Assembly: GCA_039805565.1 (NCBI GenBank)
Contig: JBDLTZ010000260.1
Span: 1-41,318, forward strand
Direction: 5' to 3'
From: CALJIC01 sp039805565
GTDB taxonomy: Bacteria > Chloroflexota > Chloroflexia > Chloroflexales > Roseiflexaceae
DNA: 41,318 nt
Under the pieces are notes generated by a model, which had not been told where the DNA came from, searched no databases, and saw nothing but the letters and a program-made list of their open reading frames with translations. A program made the position numbers and the translations under genes. This document shows, piece by piece, positions 7,515-16,567 of the stretch. The first letter of the stretch is position 1. Each line of letters opens with the position of its first letter.

Positions 7515-8050
7515 GGGCTTGTTCGCTGCTCGCGCCGCTTCGTGAGCTCCGCCTGCTCCTCCGGGGTGGGGAGGCGGAACGCGCCGTCGCGGTTCAGATA
7601 GACTATCAGCTCGCGTCGGACGCTGAGCAGGAGATCCCCTAGGCCGTCGCCGTCCACGTCACGGACGGAGAGTGTGACCGGCGTGAGGTGCTCGTCCGCG
7701 CCGAACAGGTACGGGCCCGTGAGCGTCCGCACCTGCGCGGCGTCGCCGCCCGGGAGTTCAAAGATCACGACTTGGCGGTTGAGGTTCATTGCCGTCAGGT
7801 GCGTGGGCTGGCCCGCCGCCTCGCCGTGCCCGACGAACGCGGCGACGTGGTGCGTGCGCGGCCGGCCGTAGCGCCAGTCGTCCAGCAGCACGTTTACGTG
7901 CCCCTGCACGACCCCCACCACGGCGTAGATCGCGACCATTGCCAGCACGAGTGTGACAAGGTAGATGACTGCACGGAGCTGCTGCCCGAGCGCGACGGCG
8001 GCGGTGTCGGCCCGGTCCACCGGGCGCAGATTCTTGCTCGTGACTGCCAT
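7511..8050 (-). CDS. Single-pass membrane protein with an FG-GAP/VCBS-like motif, first gene of the wall-hydrolase operon
   Basis: A 179-residue protein of unknown function. It starts at the ATG at 8050, preceded by TGAGGA nine bases upstream; longer open sequence upstream lacks a site and crosses the promoter. A short cytoplasmic N-terminus precedes one membrane segment (about 26-50, LRAVIYLVTLVLAMVAIYAVV). The outside part has one repeat-like stretch, VRDVDGDGLGDLLLSV, of the kind found in FG-GAP/VCBS calcium-binding blades, but only one blade is evident. Its stop overlaps the next start (ATGA). It is transcribed from the promoter at 8175-8203. The co-encoded wall hydrolases suggest it is an accessory or anchor subunit; no function is claimed. 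Confidence 0.75.
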   Translation of the reverse strand: MAVTSKNLRPVDRADTAAVALGQQLRAVIYLVTLVLAMVAIYAVVGVVQGHVNVLLDDWRYGRPRTHHVAAFVGHGEAAGQPTHLTAMNLNRQVVIFELPGGDAAQVRTLTGPYLFGADEHLTPVTLSVRDVDGDGLGDLLLSVRRELIVYLNRDGAFRLPTPEEQAELTKRREQRTSP

Positions 8051-8174
8051 GGCTGCATTCCTCACCTGCGCTTGGGCGCGCGTGCCAAACCCCTCATGCC
8101 GGCAACCCCGCGGACACGGGGTGCCGACGCGGACGATGCGCGCCGGGCTGTGTAGAGCGTTCCGAGGTGAGGAT

Positions 8175-8203
8175 ATTATATAGAACATGCGTTCTGGTGT
8201 CAA
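8175..8203 (-). promoter_or_regulatory. Near-perfect sigma-70 promoter of the wall-hydrolase operon
   Basis: On the minus strand TTGACA (8198-8203) and TATAAT (8175-8180) are both full consensus with a spacer of exactly 17 bases. The predicted start is near 8168, about 118 nt ahead of the ATG at 8050. The spacer carries an inverted repeat (8182-8195). So strong a promoter with an operator in its spacer is what a tightly repressed, inducible operon looks like. Confidence 0.85.
8182..8195. promoter_or_regulatory. LexA/SOS-box-like operator inside the promoter spacer
   Basis: AGAAC-ATGC-GTTCT has perfect 5-bp arms around a 4-nt centre. It fits the GAAC-N4-GTTC core known for LexA sites of Gram-positive bacteria (Bacillus CGAACATATGTTCG; similar sites in actinobacteria). 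It lies between the -35 and -10 boxes, so a bound dimer should block RNA polymerase. No regulator gene is adjacent. Identity as a LexA site is inference; another repressor could recognise it. Confidence 0.6.
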
Positions 8204-8277
8204 CCGGTATCTTGGCTGGTGTACCCTTATTGATAGTAGTTTAACATTAGTAGCCCTGTTTGAGTCGTTAGAGCACG

Positions 8278-9210
8278 TTAAGAGCTTGGGTGGCTCGGAG
8301 GATGAGACAGGGCCGGGTGGAGCTTGGTGGCGGCCAGCCAGGCCTCGATCGCCGCGACCGGCAGTATCCCCTGCTCGGTGACGATCCCGGTGATGAGCTC
8401 GAGCGGCGTCGTGTCGAAGTAGCGGTTGTGCACCTCGACCCCGCTGGGCGCATCGGGCCAGACCTCGGCCGCCGGCCAGTCGGTCTGCTCGAGCGGCTCG
8501 AACCCGGGGGGCAGAAACTTCTGGCTGCCGCACAGGGTGTAGAACGGCACTCCCTGGCGGTGTGCTTCGGCGGCCAGCGCGCGCGTGCCAGCTTTATTGA
8601 CTAAGCCGCGCGTGCTAAGCATGTCCGCGCCCACCAGCACCAGCTGGGCCGAGGACACCGCGCTGACCACAGCCGCGTCCACCATCAGCTGTACCGGGAT
8701 GCCGTACTCCGCCAGCTGTCCCGCCGCCTGCCGGCCCTCGTATATCGGGCGAGACTCGGCGCAGACGACGCGGAAGCGCCGGCCGGCCCGCTGGGCGTGT
8801 AGCAGGGCATACTGCACGGTGGTGCTGTACGAGAGGGTAACGATCGTGGCGCCGTCGCTGATCAGCGTCAGTGCCCCCTCGGCCACGTGCAGCGCGTGCT
8901 GCTTGATCTGGCGCTTGAACTCCTCGGTGGCCTGTGCCACAGCTCTGCGGAGGCCACGCGGCGTCTCGCTCTCCTCGACCTTCCATAGCACCGTGTTAAC
9001 AAGGTTGACCAGCGGCGCCATAGCCGGCTGTGCGCGGATCAGAGCCCAGCCCGTGACCAGCAGCTCCTGCCGGAAGGCGTCGGGCGAGGCCGGCTCACCG
9101 GTGGTGGCGCGTTTCAGCAGCACATCAGCCGCCAGGTCTGCGATCTGCGCGGCCCCAAGCCGGTTGTCGGTCGTGATCGATGCTATCACCTGTGAGAACT
9201 GAGACTCCAC
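8278..9210 (-). CDS. eIF2B alpha/beta/delta-family protein, probable ribose-1,5-bisphosphate isomerase-like enzyme
   Basis: A 310-residue protein. The start was set at GTG 9210, because GGAGG lies seven bases upstream; the frame stays open for 65 more codons with no better site. The C-terminal two thirds is the NagB/RpiA-like fold of the eIF2B/MtnA/e2b2 family: CAESRPIYEGRQAA, the VLVGADMLSTRGLVNKAGT phosphate- and aldose-binding segment, then VPFYTLCGSQKF, with Asp in GADM as the usual catalytic residue. Archaeal e2b2 enzymes convert ribose 1,5-bisphosphate to ribulose 1,5-bisphosphate in nucleoside degradation; MtnA acts on methylthioribose-1-phosphate. The N-terminal helical region (1-110) is present. 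Neighbours give no pathway partner. The exact substrate is open. Confidence 0.75.
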   Translation of the reverse strand: MESQFSQVIASITTDNRLGAAQIADLAADVLLKRATTGEPASPDAFRQELLVTGWALIRAQPAMAPLVNLVNTVLWKVEESETPRGLRRAVAQATEEFKRQIKQHALHVAEGALTLISDGATIVTLSYSTTVQYALLHAQRAGRRFRVVCAESRPIYEGRQAAGQLAEYGIPVQLMVDAAVVSAVSSAQLVLVGADMLSTRGLVNKAGTRALAAEAHRQGVPFYTLCGSQKFLPPGFEPLEQTDWPAAEVWPDAPSGVEVHNRYFDTTPLELITGIVTEQGILPVAAIEAWLAATKLHPALSHPPSHPSS

Positions 9211-9416
9211 AGAATCGACCTCCGTATCTCCCGCGCTGCCACACCCGAAAGTGGAGTGTGCCCGCCGCGCCATCGACCTTTGTGGTCGCGGCGCAGGGCG
9301 GCACCCCTGTGCAGCACGTGCTGTGCATACTCGCTGTTGCTGTATTGTACTACCACTTAGCGGAGGGGAGTGCTGAGGTGCGCAGCAGGTGGCGCGGCGC
9401 ATCACCGTGGGGTGTG

Positions 9417-11846
<2,430 letters not shown>

Positions 11847-11899
11847 GCTGCTCGCTTTAGCTGGCGTGCTGCGCGACGGAGTCCCGGAGCGCCGTGGCC

Positions 11900-11928
11900 A
11901 TTATACTGTAGTAGGATACGGCTCACAA
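11900..11928 (-). promoter_or_regulatory. Sigma-70-type promoter of the hybrid kinase gene
   Basis: On the minus strand TTGTGA (11923-11928), a 17-base spacer and TATAAT (11900-11905). The predicted start is near 11893 and the leader about 47 nt. Confidence 0.65.
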
Positions 11929-12008
11929 CAGCGATGCCTTATCACTTTGTAAGCGATTGTTATACCGTGTGGTAACTGGCCCGACCCCGCGCCGAGAGGA
12001 GGTGCACG

Positions 12009-12572
12009 TTGGAGAACCCATCGCCCGAGGCCATTGCGGCGCTGTGTGATCGCATCGCCGCCCTGAAACTGCTGCCGCGCACCGGGTGGCTACAGCGCGG
12101 TGTGGCCGGCGCCGAGAGCGTGGCTGAGCACACGTTCGGCGTGGCACTCCTGGCGCTGCTGCTGTTGGACACGGCGCCCGGGGTGGACCGCGCGCGCCTC
12201 CTCTCAATGGCGCTGGCGCACGATCTGGCCGAGGCGCTGCTGGGGGACTGGCCCGCGGCCGCGCGGCGCCACCTAGGCCCCCGTCAGAAGGAGCGCGCCG
12301 AGCGCGGGGCGCTTGAGGAGTTGCTGGCGGGCCACCCGGGGCGCGAGGAGCTGCTGGGCCTATGGGAGGAGTACGCCGCCGGCGCCACATCTGAGGCGCG
12401 TCTGGTGAAAGGGCTCGACCGTCTGGAGATGCTGGCGCAGGCGCTGGCCTACGAGCGCGCCGGCAGCCGTGGTCTCGATGAGTTCTGGCAGGGCGTGGAG
12501 CACGGCTGGGATGAGGCCTTCCCCGTGCTGCGGCAGATCGCGCTCCACCTCCACCAGCTGCGGCCGCGGTGA
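12009..12572 (+). CDS. HD-domain phosphohydrolase, YfbR/HDDC2-like 5'-deoxynucleotidase
   Basis: A 187-residue HD-superfamily protein. It begins at TTG 12009, chosen because GAGGAGG lies six bases upstream and no ATG or GTG in frame fits. Metal-binding motifs are AEHTFGVAL (first His), ALAHDLAEALLGD (HD pair) and a downstream Asp in VKGLDRLEMLAQAL. The TGWLQRGV opening and the spacing match the YfbR/HDDC2 family, which removes phosphate from deoxynucleoside 5'-monophosphates in nucleotide salvage. It is divergent from the kinase gene and stands alone. The substrate range cannot be read from sequence; other HD hydrolases of this size exist. Confidence 0.8.
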   Translation: MENPSPEAIAALCDRIAALKLLPRTGWLQRGVAGAESVAEHTFGVALLALLLLDTAPGVDRARLLSMALAHDLAEALLGDWPAAARRHLGPRQKERAERGALEELLAGHPGREELLGLWEEYAAGATSEARLVKGLDRLEMLAQALAYERAGSRGLDEFWQGVEHGWDEAFPVLRQIALHLHQLRPR

Positions 12573-12831
12573 ACACGTCTCAACATGCTGTTGGACGATG
12601 ATCCTGCCGCTCTGAGAGCCGAAGGACGCACGCGGAGACATACTGGGAGGGCGAGGGGCCAGCGCGGGCCGCATATTCCCCGCCCCCCAGACGACGAACA
12701 CGAAGACCTCTGTGAGCACGAAGTCTCTACGGTGGTGGCAGTCCGCAGTCTTCTACAAGATCTTCCGGCGCAGCTTTCGTGCACCAGAGGAGATCTGGCA
12801 CACGCCGCACGCACGACGGATGTGAGGTCTT

Positions 12832-14850
12832 CTACTTGGCGGAGAGCCCCGCGAGCACCTGAGATGCGGCCGCCTCCAGCTGGGTGATCTCGGCCTGGAG
12901 GCGCGCCTCCTCTTCCGTGAGAGCGCCGAGCTGATTTTCGAGCTCGCCGAGGAGTGTGACATAACGGTTTCGTAGCGCGCCCTCGTCCCCCTCACGGCCG
13001 AGCGGCGTGAGGCTCTGCTGGGTCTGCTGCTGGCGCTGGAAGATGCGCTGGCGCCCCTGCTCGATCTGCCGGAGGCGCTGCTGCGCCTGCGACACCTGGG
13101 CGTAGAGCTGGAGCACTCCGGCCAGCGCGCGGAACGTTGTCTCATCAAGGAAGCGCCCGCGCAGGTAGTCGCGCAGCTGTGTGCCGCTGAGACCACGGAC
13201 CTGCTCCCGGCGAGAGGTCTTGGCACGCTGGCGCACCACCCAGGTTGTCTCGGCGCCAGGGGCAGAGCGCACGGTCCAGCGCGCCAGCCCCTGGGTCTGC
13301 TCGGCGGGCGCGGGGGTGTCGTGCAGCTCATAGTTTGGCACGAGGGCCTGCTCGATCGTCACATCGGCGGGCTCGGCAAGCGTGCTGGCGATGCGGTAGA
13401 GCGTGCGCCGGACGTCCCACTCCTCGACCAGAAGGTACTCGCCGCGCACGCTGATCGCCGCCGTCTGACACTCGAAACCGTACTCCTCGGTCACTGTGAC
13501 CCCTAGCTCCACCGCATACGGCACGATCAGCTCGCCGCCGGTGCGGGTGAAGGGTAGCACCGCCTCGCCGGCGTAGTCCCCCTGCTCCACCACTGTGGCC
13601 GGGCCACGCTCGAGGGTGAGCCCGGTCTCGTTGCGCGTGCGGAGGCTGGCCACCGGGTGGCGCGGCAGCTTGGACCCGTTGTAGAGCAGCTCCTTGCGTC
13701 CCGTGAGGCGCGCGCTGACGATCGGCACCATAGCGGACTGGCCACGCGCTACGCTCACCGGGTGGGTGACGCGATATTGGAACAGCGCTCCGCGCTCCTC
13801 GCCGGCGCCGGCGGCCTGCATCGAGCTCTCGGCACTCTCAAGGGAGAGCATGGCCGGCGCGCTAAGAGCAACGTCCTCGGCCATGGCGTGCCTGCGCTTC
13901 GCCATATGCCCCGGGGCGGCCATCATCGGTACGGGCGCGGCAGCCGCGACCATCCCCTGGTACTCCACCGGCGCGACCACGGTGCGCTCCTCGTCCGCCA
14001 CTAGCGGCCGCTCGGGGGTGTGCGGCTCGTAGAGGCGGTAGCGGAACGAGACCGGCATGCCGGCCACCAGCGTCAGCTCCACCGTCTCCAGGTCTTCGTC
14101 AAGCTGGTTGTCGAACAGGCCCCAGCCCTGGAGAAGGATGGATGAAGGCTGAAGGCCGAAGGTGTCCGGGGCGGTTTCGGACGTCGGCAGCGGCTCCGGC
14201 GTCACCTGTTCACCCTTCAGCGTTCCGCCTTCAGCGCTCTCGAAGAGCACGCGGTAGCTTACGCGCCAGGCGGGGGCCGGGGCCACGTAGCCCACCAGTA
14301 GGTCGTGGTCGCCGGGGGAGAGGCGCAGGGTGGCGGCGCGGCGGTCCTCCTCGCCCAGGGACGCGCGCAGGAAGTAGGTCAGGTCCTCGGCGGCGCGCTC
14401 GTCGAGCAGCGCCAGGCGGTCCACGTCGCGGATGCGCACCGGGCGCACCTCACGGGCCTCGGGGAGGTAGAGGGTCACCAGCGGGGTTTTGAGCGGCTCC
14501 TCCTCATCCAGGTCCACGCCCAGCACGATGCCCTCGACGCTCTCCTTGCCAAGCGAGAGGCGCACCGGGCGGCCGCGCAGGTCGCGCAGGAGGTCGAGCA
14601 GGCTGCGGCCGTCCGAGAGGTGGATCGAGCCGCGCCCGACGCGGGCGGCGCGGTCCTCGGGGGTCTCGAAGTCCACGCCGAGAATCTGGCCGGCGCCAAG
14701 GTCTAGCGCCACCAGGCTCTTGAGGACGTCATCCATGGCCTCGCGCGGGAAGCTGAGGCGCAGTGCCTCCCCCGTCACCGGGCCGCGGCGCTCGAAGTAG
14801 CCGATGCCGTGCTTGTAGATAACCATGCGGCGGATGGGCAGGTCGGGCAT
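12832..14850 (-). CDS. DUF4139-domain protein (MuiA-like) with a repeat-derived insertion
   Basis: A 672-residue protein with no signal peptide. It opens with LPIRRMVIYKHGIGYFERRG, the start typical of DUF4139 proteins, and has the core WRVSYRVLFES ... LLQGWGLFDNQLDEDLETVELTLVAG and the later V-T-HPVSVARGQSAMVPI and LTLERGPATVVEQGDYAGEAVLPFT segments. A C-terminal helical, coiled-coil-like part (about 580-665, Gln/Arg/Glu-rich) ends it. The biochemical role of the family is unknown. The segment between WRVSYRVLFES and LLQGWGLFDN, usually short, holds about 36 extra residues (about 204-239) encoded by inverted heptad arrays (14134-14240). The gene stands alone; hairpins lie just upstream at 14871-14956. 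Confidence 0.82.
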   Translation of the reverse strand: MPDLPIRRMVIYKHGIGYFERRGPVTGEALRLSFPREAMDDVLKSLVALDLGAGQILGVDFETPEDRAARVGRGSIHLSDGRSLLDLLRDLRGRPVRLSLGKESVEGIVLGVDLDEEEPLKTPLVTLYLPEAREVRPVRIRDVDRLALLDERAAEDLTYFLRASLGEEDRRAATLRLSPGDHDLLVGYVAPAPAWRVSYRVLFESAEGGTLKGEQVTPEPLPTSETAPDTFGLQPSSILLQGWGLFDNQLDEDLETVELTLVAGMPVSFRYRLYEPHTPERPLVADEERTVVAPVEYQGMVAAAAPVPMMAAPGHMAKRRHAMAEDVALSAPAMLSLESAESSMQAAGAGEERGALFQYRVTHPVSVARGQSAMVPIVSARLTGRKELLYNGSKLPRHPVASLRTRNETGLTLERGPATVVEQGDYAGEAVLPFTRTGGELIVPYAVELGVTVTEEYGFECQTAAISVRGEYLLVEEWDVRRTLYRIASTLAEPADVTIEQALVPNYELHDTPAPAEQTQGLARWTVRSAPGAETTWVVRQRAKTSRREQVRGLSGTQLRDYLRGRFLDETTFRALAGVLQLYAQVSQAQQRLRQIEQGRQRIFQRQQQTQQSLTPLGREGDEGALRNRYVTLLGELENQLGALTEEEARLQAEITQLEAAASQVLAGLSAK
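14134..14240. repeat. Inverted heptad-repeat element inserted in frame in the DUF4139 gene
   Basis: The left arm, on the plus strand, has TGAAGGC, TGAAGGC, CGAAGGT units; the right arm, read on the minus strand, has GCTGAAG, GCGGAAC, GCTGAAG, GGTGAAC. The arms face each other around about 45 bp. The whole is close to a multiple of three and is read through by the gene as a Gly/Glu/Pro/Ser/Thr-rich loop. Confidence 0.7.
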
Positions 14851-14870
14851 GATCAGCTCCTATCGGAGTG

Positions 14871-14956
14871 CCGGCGCGGCCTGCGCCGGAGGCGAGGGGA
14901 GTGGGGGCCGTAGGCCCCCGCAGAGCTGCTCTCCCGGCGGGACTGCCCACGCCGGG
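14871..14956. terminator. Cluster of three perfect 7-bp hairpins between two same-strand genes
   Basis: CCGGCGC-GGCCT-GCGCCGG (14871-14889), GGGGGCC-GTA-GGCCCCC (14903-14919) and CCCGGCG with a 10-nt loop and CGCCGGG (14933-14956). They lie after the stop of the serine-hydrolase gene and before the DUF4139 start. There is no T-run, so factor-independent termination is uncertain; RNA stabilisation or a REP-like role is possible. Confidence 0.55.
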
Positions 14957-14962
14957 TCAGAG

Positions 14963-16504
14963 TCACGGCTCAGCCGTGAGCGGGTTGTAGTAGGTGTAGA
15001 TCAGTCGCGAGAACCCGGCGATCGACGACATCATGATGCGGTCAGGGATGGGCGCCTGGTCGCCGCCGAGCGGCCGGTAGAGGTAGATCGCCGCGATGTA
15101 GTCGCCGCCAGGCGAGCGCACGATACCTACGTCGGCCTGCATGATGTCGATCCAGCCGCTCTTATGCGCCACCGTGGTGCCGGCGGGTAGGCCGGCCACC
15201 ATGCGCTTGGTGTCGCCGTTCTTCTCGAGGCGCGCGATCATTTCCTCGCAGCGCTCGGGGGTGAGCGCGTCGCCGAACTTCTCCAGCAGGGCGCCCTCGC
15301 CGCGGCTACACTGCTCGATCCAGATGTAGAGCTGCGCCATCTCCGCGGGAGTGGTGCGCAGTGCGCAGCCGGTCTCGGTGTACGGCTTGGGGCCCACCGG
15401 GTCCTTCGGGCCGCAGCGGTACTTGAGCTTGTTGAGCCTGATGTAGTCGAGCGCCTCGTAGGGCACCCACTGGTAGGTGTGCTCGAGGTCGAGGTCGGCG
15501 AGCATCGCGCTCATCTTCTCGGCGCCCTTGAGCGCCTCCTCGGTGCCGCCGCCGCCCACCGAGGCCGCCAGCAGCAGGTTGGCCTCGATATTGTCGCTCT
15601 CGACGATCATCTTTTTCAGCGCCTCCTCCTGCCGCTTGGTGAACTCCGGCAGGCTGATGTAGGCGTTGAGCATGATCGCGGTCTTGATCGTGCTGGCGGC
15701 CGCGAAGACAGAGCCTTTGTTGACGGCGGCGACCTCCTCGCCGCTGGCGAGGTCGTACACCACCACGCCGGCCACGCCCTTCCACTCCTTCGCCATCGCC
15801 TCGATCTGCTCCTGCAGCAGCTCGGGTGAGCGCGGCGTCCCATCGGCCCCCTGGGGCGCGGTCAGGGTCACGCGTCGCGAGCCGCCTACCGACTGGAGGC
15901 GCTCGGCCACCTGCTCCACCGCGGCGTCGAGGTCCAGCGGGGCGCTCCCAGCCAGCACAAAGCTGCGCGAGATCGGCTCTGTGTCTGTGATCACCGCGAG
16001 CTTGGGCGCTGCCCCAGCCTCACCGGCCAGCGGCTCGAGCGCCGCACGCAGCTTCTCTTCGTCAAAGCGCACCTCGAGCGGCACCCGTGTGCCCTCTGCG
16101 GCGTCGAGCGCGGCCTCGATCATCGTGTCGAGCCCGAGCTCCAGGCCGATCTCCTCAGCGCGCAGCACCAGCTCCTGCTCGCCGGCGCGCACCTCGAGTG
16201 GGCGCAGCAGCGGCATGAGCTCCTCGGCCAGCGCCGCGCTGGCCTCCTCGGTGGTCAGGCCGCCCACGTCCACGCCGGCCACGACGACGCGCTCTCCGAT
16301 CGTCGGAGCTGGGGTTGCGGTTGGCACGGCGGTCGGGGGGACAGGTGTTGCGCTCGGGGCGGTGGTGGGCGTGACAGTAGCCTCGGCGGCGGCCACAGGG
16401 GCGGGGACAGTCCCGGCGCTCTGCGGCCCACAGGCGGCGAGCGTCAGGCATAGCGCCAGAAGCAGAGCTGCGGCGCGCGGCAGCGTAGGTCTCTCGTTGG
16501 GCAT
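14963..16504 (-). CDS. Lipoprotein with a beta-lactamase/penicillin-binding-type serine hydrolase domain
   Basis: A 513-residue exported lipoprotein: the signal peptide ends in the lipobox LAAC (C25), followed by a Pro/Thr/Ala-rich spacer to residue 69. Residues 70-205 resemble the peptidoglycan-binding domain found in YoaR/VanW proteins (VAGVDVGGLTTEEASAAL). The C-terminal domain has the active-site signature of class A beta-lactamases: S271-T-I-K274, S303-D-N305 and K448-S-G450. There is no clear class A omega-loop ExxxN, so wall-peptide binding or D,D-peptidase-like action is as likely as drug hydrolysis. It is divergent from the GalT-like gene, with a possible promoter -10 (TATACT) at 16547-16552. 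Confidence 0.82.
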   Translation of the reverse strand: MPNERPTLPRAAALLLALCLTLAACGPQSAGTVPAPVAAAEATVTPTTAPSATPVPPTAVPTATPAPTIGERVVVAGVDVGGLTTEEASAALAEELMPLLRPLEVRAGEQELVLRAEEIGLELGLDTMIEAALDAAEGTRVPLEVRFDEEKLRAALEPLAGEAGAAPKLAVITDTEPISRSFVLAGSAPLDLDAAVEQVAERLQSVGGSRRVTLTAPQGADGTPRSPELLQEQIEAMAKEWKGVAGVVVYDLASGEEVAAVNKGSVFAAASTIKTAIMLNAYISLPEFTKRQEEALKKMIVESDNIEANLLLAASVGGGGTEEALKGAEKMSAMLADLDLEHTYQWVPYEALDYIRLNKLKYRCGPKDPVGPKPYTETGCALRTTPAEMAQLYIWIEQCSRGEGALLEKFGDALTPERCEEMIARLEKNGDTKRMVAGLPAGTTVAHKSGWIDIMQADVGIVRSPGGDYIAAIYLYRPLGGDQAPIPDRIMMSSIAGFSRLIYTYYNPLTAEP

Positions 16505-16546
16505 CGTGTCTCTTCAGTAGGCACGCGGATGAGATGAATCGGCGGT

Positions 16547-16561
16547 AGTATATGCTATACA
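16547..16561. promoter_or_regulatory. Overlapping divergent -10 elements
   Basis: In the 63-bp gap between two divergent starts, TATACT on the minus strand (16547-16552) points to the serine-hydrolase gene. TATGCT (16551-16556) or TATACA (16556-16561) on the plus strand points to the GalT-like gene. With TATACA, only six bases separate the box from the ATG at 16568, which would give a leaderless mRNA. No clear -35 boxes were seen. Confidence 0.4.
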
Positions 16562-16567
16562 GACGCA

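Noticed and set aside
5812..8050. Prophage lysis cassette
   Set aside because: No holin, tail, capsid or integrase gene is nearby, and the three proteins are membrane-anchored with host-like neighbours.
12573..12831. Possible small gene between the HD protein and the DUF4139 gene
   Set aside because: No frame has a start with a site and protein-like content; 259 bp with nothing recognisable.
14963..16504. Annotation as an antibiotic-resistance beta-lactamase
   Set aside because: The active-site triads fit the wider serine-hydrolase superfamily, and the N-terminal wall-binding-like domain argues for a wall role; resistance is not supported.
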